Source of the DNA: Clostridiales bacterium
GTDB lineage: Bacteria; Bacillota; Clostridia; Oscillospirales; CAG-272
Length of the DNA stretch: 17,013 nucleotides
Direction of reading: 5' to 3'
Assembly: GCA_016280525.1 (NCBI GenBank)
Contig: JAEEGW010000263.1
Span: forward strand, 1 to 17,013
The position numbers and the translations under genes are program-made. This document shows, piece after piece, positions 1-8,220 of this stretch (positions within the stretch are counted from its first letter, which is position 1; the number at the start of each line of letters is the position of its first letter). The notes under the pieces were generated by a model. It worked only from the letters and a program-made list of their open reading frames with translations, ran no database searches and was not told the DNA's origin.

Positions 1-536
1 AGACCCGTTTTTACGCCGTTTACGAAGAAGCCCGCCGCGACGATAGCCGCGTCCACGAAGAACAGCGCCATGCCGATATTCAGCGGCGTGTATTTTTTCA
101 GTATCATAGCTATTATATCCGTGCCGCCCGTAGTGCCGCCGAAGTTGAACACGAGAGCCGAGCCTAAGGCGGGCAGCGCGACGGCGAACATAAGGTCGAG
201 CATTGGCTCGTCGGTCACCGGCTTGCTCATGGGAACGAGCACCTCTAAAAGCTCAAGCGCGCCGGACAGAAGCAGACTGCAGTATACAGTCCTTACGCTG
301 AAATTTTTGCCGAAAATGAAGAAGCCGATTATGAGCAGCACGCCGTTTATGATGAGCATGATCGTAGCCGGAGATATAACGCTCTGCACTCTTCCGAGAA
401 GCATTGATATGCCGCTGACGCCGCCCATGACGAAGTTGTTCGGAAATTTGAAAAAATATATTCCGCACGCCATTATAAGCGTCGCCGCGGTCATTATAAG
501 ATATTCTTTTACCGTCTTTTTTACGTCTTTTTTCAT
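1..536 (-). CDS. YitT family membrane protein (5' part; gene runs off the left edge)
   Basis: Reading the reverse strand from an ATG at 536 gives an uninterrupted frame of 178 codons to the window edge with no stop, so the C-terminal third or so is missing. The protein is hydrophobic with several membrane segments: residues about 12-30, a stretch around 56-76, and another around 112-130. It carries the motif FNFGGTTGGTDIIAMILKKY, which is characteristic of the YitT/DUF161 integral membrane family. The physiological role of that family is not well established. The missing part would normally hold the cytoplasmic DUF2179 domain. The start is supported by an AAAGG ribosome binding site 7 nt upstream and a consensus promoter at 573-600. 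The gene is divergent from the GT84/GH94 gene, and nothing in the sequence links the two functionally. I am confident in the family and know nothing of the substrate. Confidence 0.9.
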   Translation of the reverse strand, partial: MKKDVKKTVKEYLIMTAATLIMACGIYFFKFPNNFVMGGVSGISMLLGRVQSVISPATIMLIINGVLLIIGFFIFGKNFSVRTVYCSLLLSGALELLEVLVPMSKPVTDEPMLDLMFAVALPALGSALVFNFGGTTGGTDIIAMILKKYTPLNIGMALFFVDAAIVAAGFFVNGVKTG

Positions 537-572
537 AAATCTGCCTTTGATCTTATTAAATTTACTGATTAT

Positions 573-600
573 ATTATAATCCGTTTTTGTGATCTGTCAA
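573..600 (-). promoter_or_regulatory. Sigma-70-type promoter for the YitT gene
   Basis: On the minus strand a perfect -35 TTGACA (595-600) is separated by 16 bp from a perfect -10 TATAAT (573-578). Transcription would start near 566, leaving a leader of about 30 nt before the ATG at 536. Confidence 0.8.
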
Positions 601-641
601 CATATTTTTTTGTAATAATAACCGAAAAAACTGTCAATACT

Positions 642-663
642 CGTATACTGTCATTTGTATACG
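642..663. promoter_or_regulatory. Perfect 7-bp dyad (possible operator) before the GT84/GH94 gene
   Basis: CGTATAC (642-648) and GTATACG (657-663) form a perfect inverted repeat with an 8-bp spacer. The left arm overlaps a plausible -10 box, TATACT (644-649). No good -35 is visible 16-18 bp upstream of that box. The right arm touches the GGGAGG ribosome binding site (663-668) of the TTG-started gene at 675. A dimeric repressor bound here would block initiation. In RNA the same bases could form a hairpin next to the ribosome binding site. A similar TATAC-N8-GTATA core lies upstream of the alpha-galactosidase at 10566-10583. Confidence 0.5.
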
Positions 664-674
664 GGAGGCGGAGC

Positions 675-3600
675 TTGAAAAGCGCTTTATATAAAGAATG
701 TATTTATCTGATACGCAGGATAAGAAAAAGCGGCGATGCGGATATAAAGGAAAACGCGTATTATATCATACCTAAGCTGAAGGACGCGGCGGCTGCGCTT
801 TCGGACAGCCCGGACGAGAAGCTGTGCGCGGCGCTCGGGCAGTATCTGAAGCTGACCGGGACGCCGGACGAGTACGGTATCTGCGCGTTTTTACGCAAAT
901 ACGGCGTAACCGACCGCGACGTAAGGCGGCTTCAGTCCTATACCACGCTGATATACTGCCGCCTTATAGCCGACGGCGACGCCGGCGCCGTTTCTCTGCT
1001 CCGCAAAGCGGATAAGATCAATTACAAAAACGTAATATCCGAATGTTCCCCGCTTGAAAAAAAGCTTTTGTTATACGAAGACTACGCTTTAAGCGACGAA
1101 AACACGCAGACGCAGTACCGCATACGGCTGAGACGGCTTGCGGCAAAAAGAAGATGCGGCGTCTTGACGATGCTATCGCAAATACCGCAGCACAAGCTGA
1201 CAAAAACGCTTTTTGTCGCCGACCGGCGCCTGCCGGTCCTTCATATTATTCTGCTTTTGTCCTTTTTTATTCTGTTCTGCTCCGCTCTGTTTGCGGTTTA
1301 CGGCGATATTTTTGCCGTTTTTCTTGCCGCGCTGCCTTTTTACAGACTTGCCGGATCTGCCGCGGGCAAGCTGCTTTTCAGGCTCATACCGCCGTATACT
1401 CCGGCGAGGGTGAACGAAGATATTGAACTTCCCGGTACTCTTATAGTCACGACGTCCGTTTTAGACGGCGGCTTTGACAGTCTGTGCCTGAACCTGCAGC
1501 ATATGTTTTTTACTGAGGGAAAGCGTGAAAACACGTATTTCGGCATTCTCGCCGATCTGCCGGACAGCAAGACGAAATACGATAAAGGCGACAAAGAACT
1601 GATATTCGGCGCGGTGAAAAAGATAAACGAGCTTAATCAAAAACACGGCAGCAGGTTTTTTCTGTTTTTGAGAGAGCGCAGATATTCTTTATCCGAAGGT
1701 AAATTCATAGCGCCGGACAGAAAAAAGGGCGCGGTCTGCGAGCTTGTAAGACAGCTTAAAACAGGGGTGTCGTCGCTTGAAATATACGGAGCCGACCCGT
1801 CTGCGTTATCCGGCATACCGTACGTTATAACGCTTGACAGCGATACGCTTTTGTACCCCGGCTCATCCGATACGCTCCTTCGCACCGCAATACATCCGGC
1901 AAACAGACCGGTCATTGACAAAGACCGGCGCGTCGTCGTATCCGGTCACGGCATATATCAGCCGAGGATAAAGCCCAAGCTGAAAAGCGGCGCGGACACG
2001 GTGTTCTGCTCCGTTTATTCAGCGGATTCCGGCATTGACGTTTACTCCGGCGCGGATTTTGACACGCTTTCCGCCGTTTACGGTATAGGCAGCTTCTGCG
2101 GCAAGGGACTGCTTGACGTCGCCGCTTTTTACGAGTGCTGCGTTGACGCTTTCCCGTCCGAGCGCATACTTTCCCACGACGCGATAGAGGGATGCCGACT
2201 GAGGTGCTGTGCGGTGACTGACACGGTGATGTACGAGAATACGCCGAAGCACGCGCTTTCATATTTCAGACGGCTTGACAGGTGGATAAGAGGCGACGTT
2301 CAGTCGCTGCCTTTTACGCTGCCGAAAGTAACGGGAATTGATTATAAAAAACATAAAAACGGGCTCGGGCGCTTTGAGCGGCTTCTGCTCAAAAACAGCG
2401 TTCTGTACGCGCTGACGCCGGTTTTCGCCGTCCTTTGCATTTTTTACGGACTTATCTCCGGGTTTCTGCCGCTTATGTCCCTGTGCGGGATCTGCTATAT
2501 AGTTATCCCCTCGCTTTTCGGTATATTTTATAACAGATACGACAGATACGGTATGAGCAAACGTATAGAGCTGCTCGTTATGCAGATAAGTTTTCTTTTT
2601 TACGAGGCGCAGACCGCGCTTTTTGCCGTCTGCAAGGCGTTATTCAGGCTTCTGACGCACAAGCGGATGCTTCAGTGGACTACCGCGTCCGCGGCGGACA
2701 GAGAGAAAAACGGGTCGCTTTCATATATCAAAGCGTTTCTGCCGTCGTTCATTTTCGGTTTTGTGCTTGCCGTCGCCTCGCTCGGCGCGGCGGTGATAAC
2801 GGGCTCTTTGTTCATGCTCTCGCCGCTTATAGCCGCAAAAACGGCGAAAGAGCCGGAGAAAAAGAAGATAGTACGCTCTGACGAAGAGTTTCTGATCTGT
2901 GCGGTATGCGACCACATGAAATACTTTTACGATCTTGTGGACGCGGAGAACAATTATCTGCCGCCGGACAATTACCAGGTGTTTTTTGATATCGGTGCGG
3001 CGCCGCGCACGTCGCCTACGAATATAGGTCTTTATCTTTTGTCCGTCATAGCCGCCGCGGACCTCGGCGTTTACGGTGCAGGCTCGATCTACGGCAAGCT
3101 GTACGGAACGCTTATGACGCTTACAAAAATGCCGAAAAAGGACGGGCTTTTATACAACTGGTACGACACGCGCACGCTGAAGATCATAAACGATTTCGTA
3201 TCCACCGTGGACTGCGGCAATTATTTCTGCGCTCTTATAGCGCTTAAAAGCGCGCTATACGAATACGCGGAAAAAGACGAACGGTTATACGAGCTTACAG
3301 ATATAACGGAAAAACTGATAGACGAATGTGATCTGAGCAGGTTATACGATAAAAACTCCGGCTTGTTTTATATAGGCGAGGGGAACGGCGCGGACAACAA
3401 ATACGACTTGTACGAATCTGAAATGCACACGACGGACATAGCCGCGATAGCTTACGGATTCGCACCGGCGGCGCATATAAACGCGCTGTCGCGCCCCGTT
3501 ATCGGATCCGGCGAATACCGCGGCATAGCGTGCTGGAGCGGCACGGCATTTGAATATTTTATGCCGGCTTTGTTTCTGCCGTCGCCCGAGGGGTCGCTCA

Positions 3601-6600
3601 ACCGCCGCGCCCTGCGCTATGCGGCGTATATGCAGAAAAAAAACAGCTTTGAATTTGAAGGTATGCGGGTTTACGGCGCAAGCGAATCCTGCTGTTACAG
3701 CTTTGACAGCGCAATGAATTACCAGTACAAAGCGCACGGCGTAAACGGTCTTTCGCTCTGTCCGGACAGTAAGGAACGCGTTATAAGTCCTTATTCCCTG
3801 TTTCTGATGCTCGGCTACGACAAAGACGCGGCAAAGGTGCTGAAAGCGTTGAAAAAACGCGGCGTTTACGGCAAATACGGGTTTTACGAGGCGATCGATT
3901 TAACGCGGCAGAGAGTGGGCGGCGGGCACGCCGTAATAAAATGTTTTATGGCGCACCACATAGGTATGAGCGTTATCGCCGCCGCGAACAGATGCAAAGA
4001 CGGCGTTTTTATAAAGCGCTTCTGCCGCGATCCGCGCATAGGCTCGGTGCTTTCTTTACTTTATGAGAAATTCCCGCCGTCCCGCGCGTTCAGATTCAAA
4101 AACCGCGCGGAAAAAGCGGTGATGACGCCGGCGCCAGAATACGAGGCGGACTGTGCCGCGCTGACGAACACGGTCTGCACGGTACTGTCCGACAAATACG
4201 GGACGGGGCTTTACTATAAAAACGTCTGTATATGCGACGCAAACCCGTTCGATCTGCGCGGGCTTTCTCTGCTCTGCCGCGGATCGGACGTTTACGATCT
4301 TATAAAACACCCGGCGGAATTCAGAGACGACTGCGTTTTGTACGAACACGAAAACAGCAGGGCAAAGCTGTCGGTCTGCGGCGCCTGCGCAGCTTTTAAG
4401 CTTGAGGTCGAAAGCGAAGGCGGCTCGGCGCTCTGCTTTGAGCCGATTTTGACGCAAATTGATAAATACCGCCGCCACACCGCGTATTCTTCTCTGTTTA
4501 TAACAGCCGAAAAAGAGGGCGGGATAATTCGCTTCATCAAGCGCGGCAAAGACGGCTTCTGCATAAACGTCGCGGCCTGTACGGACAGGTTTATACCGTT
4601 ATCCGTTTACACGCGGGCGGATGAGATATTTGAATACAAAGCGGAAAAGGCGCTGTTCAATTCGTCGCCGCGCACGGTCTTCGGCGCGTGCGTTTTCCCG
4701 CGGCTGTTTGCAAAAACGGACGAGGCGAAAGTCTGCTTTTATATTGGCGCGGGCAGAGATAAAGACGCGGCGGACAAAGCGCTGCACGCGGCGGTAAACG
4801 AAAAAAGCGTGCCGCCGCTTCAGCTCCCGGCGGCCGACAGCGCTGTATTTCATCGCGTTCTGCGGTGTATAATGCGCCCCGCTCCGAAAGCCGCGTCCGC
4901 CCGCGTTGACGGATCGTACAAAAACGTACTTTATAAATTCGGCGTATCGGGCGATAAACCGATAATTTTGCTTGACGGCACGGGCGAGGACGGCGTATCT
5001 CAGCTTCGCACGGTCTTCCCGGGCTACGCGCAGACCGCCGTGCGCCTGCTTATCGCCGGGGTCGAAGCGGATACCGTGATACTGTACGATAACGACGACG
5101 GATATTACAATAAAAAGAAAACGGAGCTTTATAGAATGGCGGGCGCCTGCGGTATATCTGCGCTCATCGGCTCAAAAGTGTTTCTGGCGGAGGTAACGGA
5201 GGAAGAAAAAGCCGTGTTTTCAAGCGTCTGCGCATACGGCATAACCGGTGCGGACAAAAGCGGCAGCGCGCCTTATATCCCCTGTAAAAAAGAATACGAG
5301 CCGAAGCGGAAAATATCTGACAAAGCGCCGTATTTTGAAGGCGACTGCGCCGTCACGCCGTCCGGTATGACGTATTCTCCGCAGAGCTTCATATACGCAA
5401 ATCCGGTTTTCGGCACGCTTGTCACGGACAGGAGCGGCGGCTTCTGCTGGTATAATAACAGCCGGATGTTTGCCCTTACCGCACACGATACAGTACCGGG
5501 CGGCGCCTCCGAAGAGCTTTTGTTTTACCGCAACGGCAAGGTGTACGAGCTGTTTTCGCACAGCAGTGAATGCCGCTTTTATCAGTCGTGCGCACTTTGG
5601 CGGGGCGACGTTGACGGGACGCCGTACACGGTAAAAGTATCGGTCGACAGCCGTATGCCGTATAAAGTGATACGGCTTGATATGAAAAGCGAGGGAGAAG
5701 CGGCGCTGTCCGCCGAGCCTGTCTTAGGTGAGCGCGCCGTGAACGGCTCTCTGCGCTTTGCCTGCAATTCCGATACGGCGTATATAACGAACGCGCTTGA
5801 ATCAAACCGCCCTTCTCTGTTTATCAACTGCCGCGGTTGCGCGGCGGATTTTGACGGCAAAGCTGTAACGGTAAAATGCGCGCATAAAGAAAACACCGTT
5901 TTTATTGTCGGCGCGGCGACGTCGCACACGGCGGTCGAATACGCGGTAAACGGTGCGGCAGGCGCTGAAAAACGGTACGCGCAGAGAATAAAAGAATATC
6001 TTTCTCCTTTCACGCTTCACAGCACGGACGGCAGCCTTGATATGTTTTTCAATTTATACGCAAGATATCAGGCGCTTATCTGCCGGCAATTCGCACGCTG
6101 CGGTTTTTCGCAGGTCGGCGGCGCGTACGGCTTCCGCGATCAGCTGCAGGATTGTATCTGCACCGTCTACGGCGAGCCTCTTTACGCAAAAGCTCATATC
6201 CTGCGCTGCGCCGCGCATCAGTACGAGGAAGGCGACGTTATGCACTGGTTCCACCCGATGACGGAAACCGGCATACGCTCGCGCTGCTCCGACGATATGC
6301 TGTGGCTGCCGTACGCGGTTTACAAATATATTGAAGTCACAGGCGACAAAAGTATACTTGATATAAACGTAAGATATATACGCTCCGAGCCGCTTTATGA
6401 AAACGAGCGCGACAGGTACGAAAAAGCCGAAAGATCAAATAAAAAAGAGCCGCTTATCCTGCACTGCATAAAAGCCGCGTCGCGCGTGAAGACGGGTGAA
6501 CACGGGCTTGCTCTCATGGGCGGCGGCGACTGGAACGACGGCATGAACGAGGCGGGGATAAAAGGCGCGGGCGAAAGCGTCTGGCTTTCGCTTTTCGCAG

Positions 6601-7466
6601 CGGACGTGCTCGGCAAGCTCGCCTCGCTTTGCGATATATGCGGCACAAACGGTGAAAAATACCGCGCTCAATCCTCCGCTCTGATTTCAGCCGTGGAAGA
6701 ACACGGATATTTTGACGGTCATTATATAAGAGGCTGTCTTGACGGCGGCACGCCTTTCGGCAGATCCGGCGATACCGCCTGCGAGATCGATATTCTGCCG
6801 CAGGCTTTCGCCGCGCTTTGCGGACTTGACCGGGACCGCGTAAAAAGTGCGCTTGAACTTGTTTATCAGAAGCTGTTTGATAACAAAAACGGCATAATCA
6901 AGCTGTTTTCGCCACCGTTTGACGGACAGGACGGCATAGGTTATATCACCTCGTACCCGCCGGGCGTGCGAGAAAACGGCGGACAGTACACTCACGGCGC
7001 GCTGTGGGGCATCGCCGCGTTCTTCAAGGCCGGGATGGCGCATAAAGGTTACGAGATGTTACGGGCGATCAACCCGGCAAACCGCTGTGCGGATAAGAAT
7101 TCTTTTATAAAATACGGCCGCGAGCCGTACGCGCTCTGCGGCGACGTCTGCACCGCAAACGGACTTTACGGACGCGGCGGCTGGTCGTGGTACACGGGCG
7201 CGGCGGGCTGGTATTTTACGGTCGTACTTGAATATCTGCTCGGATACAGTGAACACGACGGCGGTTTTTCGCTCTGCCCGTCTTTCTGCTCGGAATTCTG
7301 CCGCTTTACGCTTATTATAAACCGTCACGGAACAAGATACGCCGTAACCGCGGAAAAAACGGAAAAGCAGACCCTGCTTGACGGCGCCCCGACGGACAAA
7401 ACGTTTTTTTCGTTTGACGGTAAAGATCACACGCTTGAGATCGGAAGAAACGGTCAGCGTGTGTAG
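675..7466 (+). CDS. Cyclic beta-1,2-glucan synthase-like protein (GT84 + glycoamylase-like + GH94)
   Basis: A 2263-residue membrane enzyme. After an N-terminal helical region come two hydrophobic segments (about 187-230). A GT84 glucosyltransferase domain follows (about 250-545), with a DSD metal/nucleotide motif at 388-390, YGIGSFCGKG near 468, SHDAIEG at 500-506 and RLDRWIRGDVQ near 533-543. More membrane segments lie at about 571-620, 634-660 and 693-725. A glycoamylase-like domain (about 737-1150) carries GFYEAIDLT and MAHHIGMS. The C-terminal half resembles GH94: YGFRDQLQD (1818-1826), GDVMHWFHP (from 1853), GGGDWNDGMN with Asp1952 and Asp1955, and YPPGVRENGGQYTHG near 2095. In the GH94 family the DWND aspartate is the general acid for phosphorolysis. 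Known cyclic glucan synthases (ChvB/NdvB, Cgs) prime, elongate and cyclise with the GT part and set chain length with the GH94 part. They are longer, near 2800 residues. The start is TTG, chosen because GGGAGG lies 6 nt upstream. A linear beta-1,2-glucan product is also possible. Confidence 0.88.
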   Translation: MKSALYKECIYLIRRIRKSGDADIKENAYYIIPKLKDAAAALSDSPDEKLCAALGQYLKLTGTPDEYGICAFLRKYGVTDRDVRRLQSYTTLIYCRLIADGDAGAVSLLRKADKINYKNVISECSPLEKKLLLYEDYALSDENTQTQYRIRLRRLAAKRRCGVLTMLSQIPQHKLTKTLFVADRRLPVLHIILLLSFFILFCSALFAVYGDIFAVFLAALPFYRLAGSAAGKLLFRLIPPYTPARVNEDIELPGTLIVTTSVLDGGFDSLCLNLQHMFFTEGKRENTYFGILADLPDSKTKYDKGDKELIFGAVKKINELNQKHGSRFFLFLRERRYSLSEGKFIAPDRKKGAVCELVRQLKTGVSSLEIYGADPSALSGIPYVITLDSDTLLYPGSSDTLLRTAIHPANRPVIDKDRRVVVSGHGIYQPRIKPKLKSGADTVFCSVYSADSGIDVYSGADFDTLSAVYGIGSFCGKGLLDVAAFYECCVDAFPSERILSHDAIEGCRLRCCAVTDTVMYENTPKHALSYFRRLDRWIRGDVQSLPFTLPKVTGIDYKKHKNGLGRFERLLLKNSVLYALTPVFAVLCIFYGLISGFLPLMSLCGICYIVIPSLFGIFYNRYDRYGMSKRIELLVMQISFLFYEAQTALFAVCKALFRLLTHKRMLQWTTASAADREKNGSLSYIKAFLPSFIFGFVLAVASLGAAVITGSLFMLSPLIAAKTAKEPEKKKIVRSDEEFLICAVCDHMKYFYDLVDAENNYLPPDNYQVFFDIGAAPRTSPTNIGLYLLSVIAAADLGVYGAGSIYGKLYGTLMTLTKMPKKDGLLYNWYDTRTLKIINDFVSTVDCGNYFCALIALKSALYEYAEKDERLYELTDITEKLIDECDLSRLYDKNSGLFYIGEGNGADNKYDLYESEMHTTDIAAIAYGFAPAAHINALSRPVIGSGEYRGIACWSGTAFEYFMPALFLPSPEGSLNRRALRYAAYMQKKNSFEFEGMRVYGASESCCYSFDSAMNYQYKAHGVNGLSLCPDSKERVISPYSLFLMLGYDKDAAKVLKALKKRGVYGKYGFYEAIDLTRQRVGGGHAVIKCFMAHHIGMSVIAAANRCKDGVFIKRFCRDPRIGSVLSLLYEKFPPSRAFRFKNRAEKAVMTPAPEYEADCAALTNTVCTVLSDKYGTGLYYKNVCICDANPFDLRGLSLLCRGSDVYDLIKHPAEFRDDCVLYEHENSRAKLSVCGACAAFKLEVESEGGSALCFEPILTQIDKYRRHTAYSSLFITAEKEGGIIRFIKRGKDGFCINVAACTDRFIPLSVYTRADEIFEYKAEKALFNSSPRTVFGACVFPRLFAKTDEAKVCFYIGAGRDKDAADKALHAAVNEKSVPPLQLPAADSAVFHRVLRCIMRPAPKAASARVDGSYKNVLYKFGVSGDKPIILLDGTGEDGVSQLRTVFPGYAQTAVRLLIAGVEADTVILYDNDDGYYNKKKTELYRMAGACGISALIGSKVFLAEVTEEEKAVFSSVCAYGITGADKSGSAPYIPCKKEYEPKRKISDKAPYFEGDCAVTPSGMTYSPQSFIYANPVFGTLVTDRSGGFCWYNNSRMFALTAHDTVPGGASEELLFYRNGKVYELFSHSSECRFYQSCALWRGDVDGTPYTVKVSVDSRMPYKVIRLDMKSEGEAALSAEPVLGERAVNGSLRFACNSDTAYITNALESNRPSLFINCRGCAADFDGKAVTVKCAHKENTVFIVGAATSHTAVEYAVNGAAGAEKRYAQRIKEYLSPFTLHSTDGSLDMFFNLYARYQALICRQFARCGFSQVGGAYGFRDQLQDCICTVYGEPLYAKAHILRCAAHQYEEGDVMHWFHPMTETGIRSRCSDDMLWLPYAVYKYIEVTGDKSILDINVRYIRSEPLYENERDRYEKAERSNKKEPLILHCIKAASRVKTGEHGLALMGGGDWNDGMNEAGIKGAGESVWLSLFAADVLGKLASLCDICGTNGEKYRAQSSALISAVEEHGYFDGHYIRGCLDGGTPFGRSGDTACEIDILPQAFAALCGLDRDRVKSALELVYQKLFDNKNGIIKLFSPPFDGQDGIGYITSYPPGVRENGGQYTHGALWGIAAFFKAGMAHKGYEMLRAINPANRCADKNSFIKYGREPYALCGDVCTANGLYGRGGWSWYTGAAGWYFTVVLEYLLGYSEHDGGFSLCPSFCSEFCRFTLIINRHGTRYAVTAEKTEKQTLLDGAPTDKTFFSFDGKDHTLEIGRNGQRV

Positions 7467-7484
7467 AGTATTCCGCTTTTTCAC

Positions 7485-7708
7485 GTCACGAAGTGACATA
7501 TCGCAATGCGTAAGCATTATATCGCATTTGCGAAGCAAATATATCGCATCGCAATAGCGATATATCGCAAATAGGTCCCTGCGGGACACGATATGTTTCT
7601 TAAGAAACGCGATATGTCCTGCGGACGCGATATATCCCTGCGGGAATCCCCGACGCGCTCAAGTTTGCGTCGGGGAACCTCGCCGGATGCGATATGCCCC
7701 TTCGGGAC
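7485..7708. repeat. Hairpin array 1: small hairpins separated by ATATCGC / GCGATAT
   Basis: The region holds nine short hairpins, each different in stem sequence, plus a longer one near the right end. Left half: hairpins at 7485-7497, 7505-7518, 7526-7540 and 7548-7561, each followed by the exact 7-mer ATATCGC (7498, 7519, 7541 and 7562). Right half: hairpins at 7575-7587, 7595-7608, 7616-7626, 7634-7647 and 7696-7708. Here the linker is the reverse complement, GCGATAT (7609, 7627 and 7689; the variant ACGATAT at 7588). Stems are 3-6 bp and loops 3-4 nt (GAA, GTAA, GAA, AATA, TGC, TTAA, TGC, TGC, TTC). The larger hairpin has 9-bp arms at 7648-7656 and 7667-7675. There is no start-supported ORF here. 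The array fills the gap between two convergent genes and starts 19 nt after the GT84/GH94 stop. Confidence 0.9.
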
Positions 7709-7710
7709 AA

Positions 7711-7740
7711 GAAAAAACGCGGACGAGCAATGCCCGTCCG
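7711..7740 (-). terminator. Rho-independent terminator of the short lipoprotein gene
   Basis: On the minus strand CGGACGGGC and GCTCGTCCG (7720-7740) pair over 9 bp, including one G-U, around an ATT loop. A run of six T follows on that strand (7712-7717) after two bases. It sits 19 nt beyond the stop codon at 7760. On the plus strand the downstream T-run is poor, so it probably acts one way. Confidence 0.8.
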
Positions 7741-7759
7741 TGCAAAGTTTTGTCGCTTA

Positions 7760-8143
7760 TCAAAGATCCGCAGTAAAATACATCAGATCCGTATACTGCC
7801 AGACGCCGTAAAGCTCCACGTTCGGCGTGACGACGTAGCCGTAGAAAATATGGCCTTCGTCATCCCATATTCTGAATTCCCCGTCCGTCAGAGTCCACGT
7901 TGCTTTGTAGAGCGTGCCGCCAACGGCAAGACTGCCGAAGCCGCCCGCGCTCACGGTCATTATAACGTTGTTTTCGCCGTAGTATATGCCGCAGAAGTCC
8001 GCTTCGCTCACGTCTTTGTCGGGAATTTCAACCGTTACCGTTTCTTTTACTTCATCCTTCGGATCATTGTCAAATAAGCTGCAGCCGGTGAAAACCGCCG
8101 ATACCAGCATAAGTATTAATATTGTGCATATTATTTTTTTCAT
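7760..8143 (-). CDS. Small lipoprotein, paralogue of the N-terminal module of the next gene
   Basis: A 127-residue secreted protein of unknown function. The N-terminus has a short positive region, a hydrophobic core and a lipobox ending FTGC, so lipidation is expected at Cys21. After a charged linker (22-48), residues 49-127 form one module rich in aromatic and beta-prone residues (DFCGIYYGENN, EFRIWDDEGH, ELYGVWQYTD). This module is about half identical, without gaps over 79 positions, to residues 68-146 of the lipoprotein encoded just upstream (8221-9165), so the two are tandem paralogues. I place the start at the ATG at 8143, with GGAG 8 nt upstream. A GTG at 8146 in the same frame would leave only 5 nt. 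The 77-bp gap to the upstream gene shows no terminator, so the pair is probably cotranscribed. Confidence 0.85.
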   Translation of the reverse strand: MKKIICTILILMLVSAVFTGCSLFDNDPKDEVKETVTVEIPDKDVSEADFCGIYYGENNVIMTVSAGGFGSLAVGGTLYKATWTLTDGEFRIWDDEGHIFYGYVVTPNVELYGVWQYTDLMYFTADL

Positions 8144-8220
8144 CACGTTTTCTCCGTTTTTTCTTTTTTAGATCGTACCGCATTTTTTAAAGAGGCCGAT
8201 TTTCCCGTACGCCGCGTATC

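Noticed and set aside
70..579. Plus-strand ORF of 169 codons
   Set aside because: It is antisense to the YitT-family gene, whose minus-strand translation matches a known family and has a promoter and ribosome binding site. The plus frame gives no recognisable protein.
601..640. Second TTGACAG-like -35 (632-637, minus strand) upstream of the YitT promoter
   Set aside because: No acceptable -10 box lies 16-18 bp downstream on that strand, so it is likely a chance copy.
7485..7708. CRISPR array interpretation of the regularly spaced ATATCGC words
   Set aside because: The repeat is only 7 nt and reverses orientation midway. The intervening DNA is self-complementary rather than foreign-looking, and no cas gene is present. 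The same applies to the array at 12641-12868.
7059..7811. ORFs crossing the first hairpin array on either strand (176 codons minus, 72 codons plus)
   Set aside because: They consist of antisense GH94 sequence plus translated repeat units and lack ribosome binding sites.
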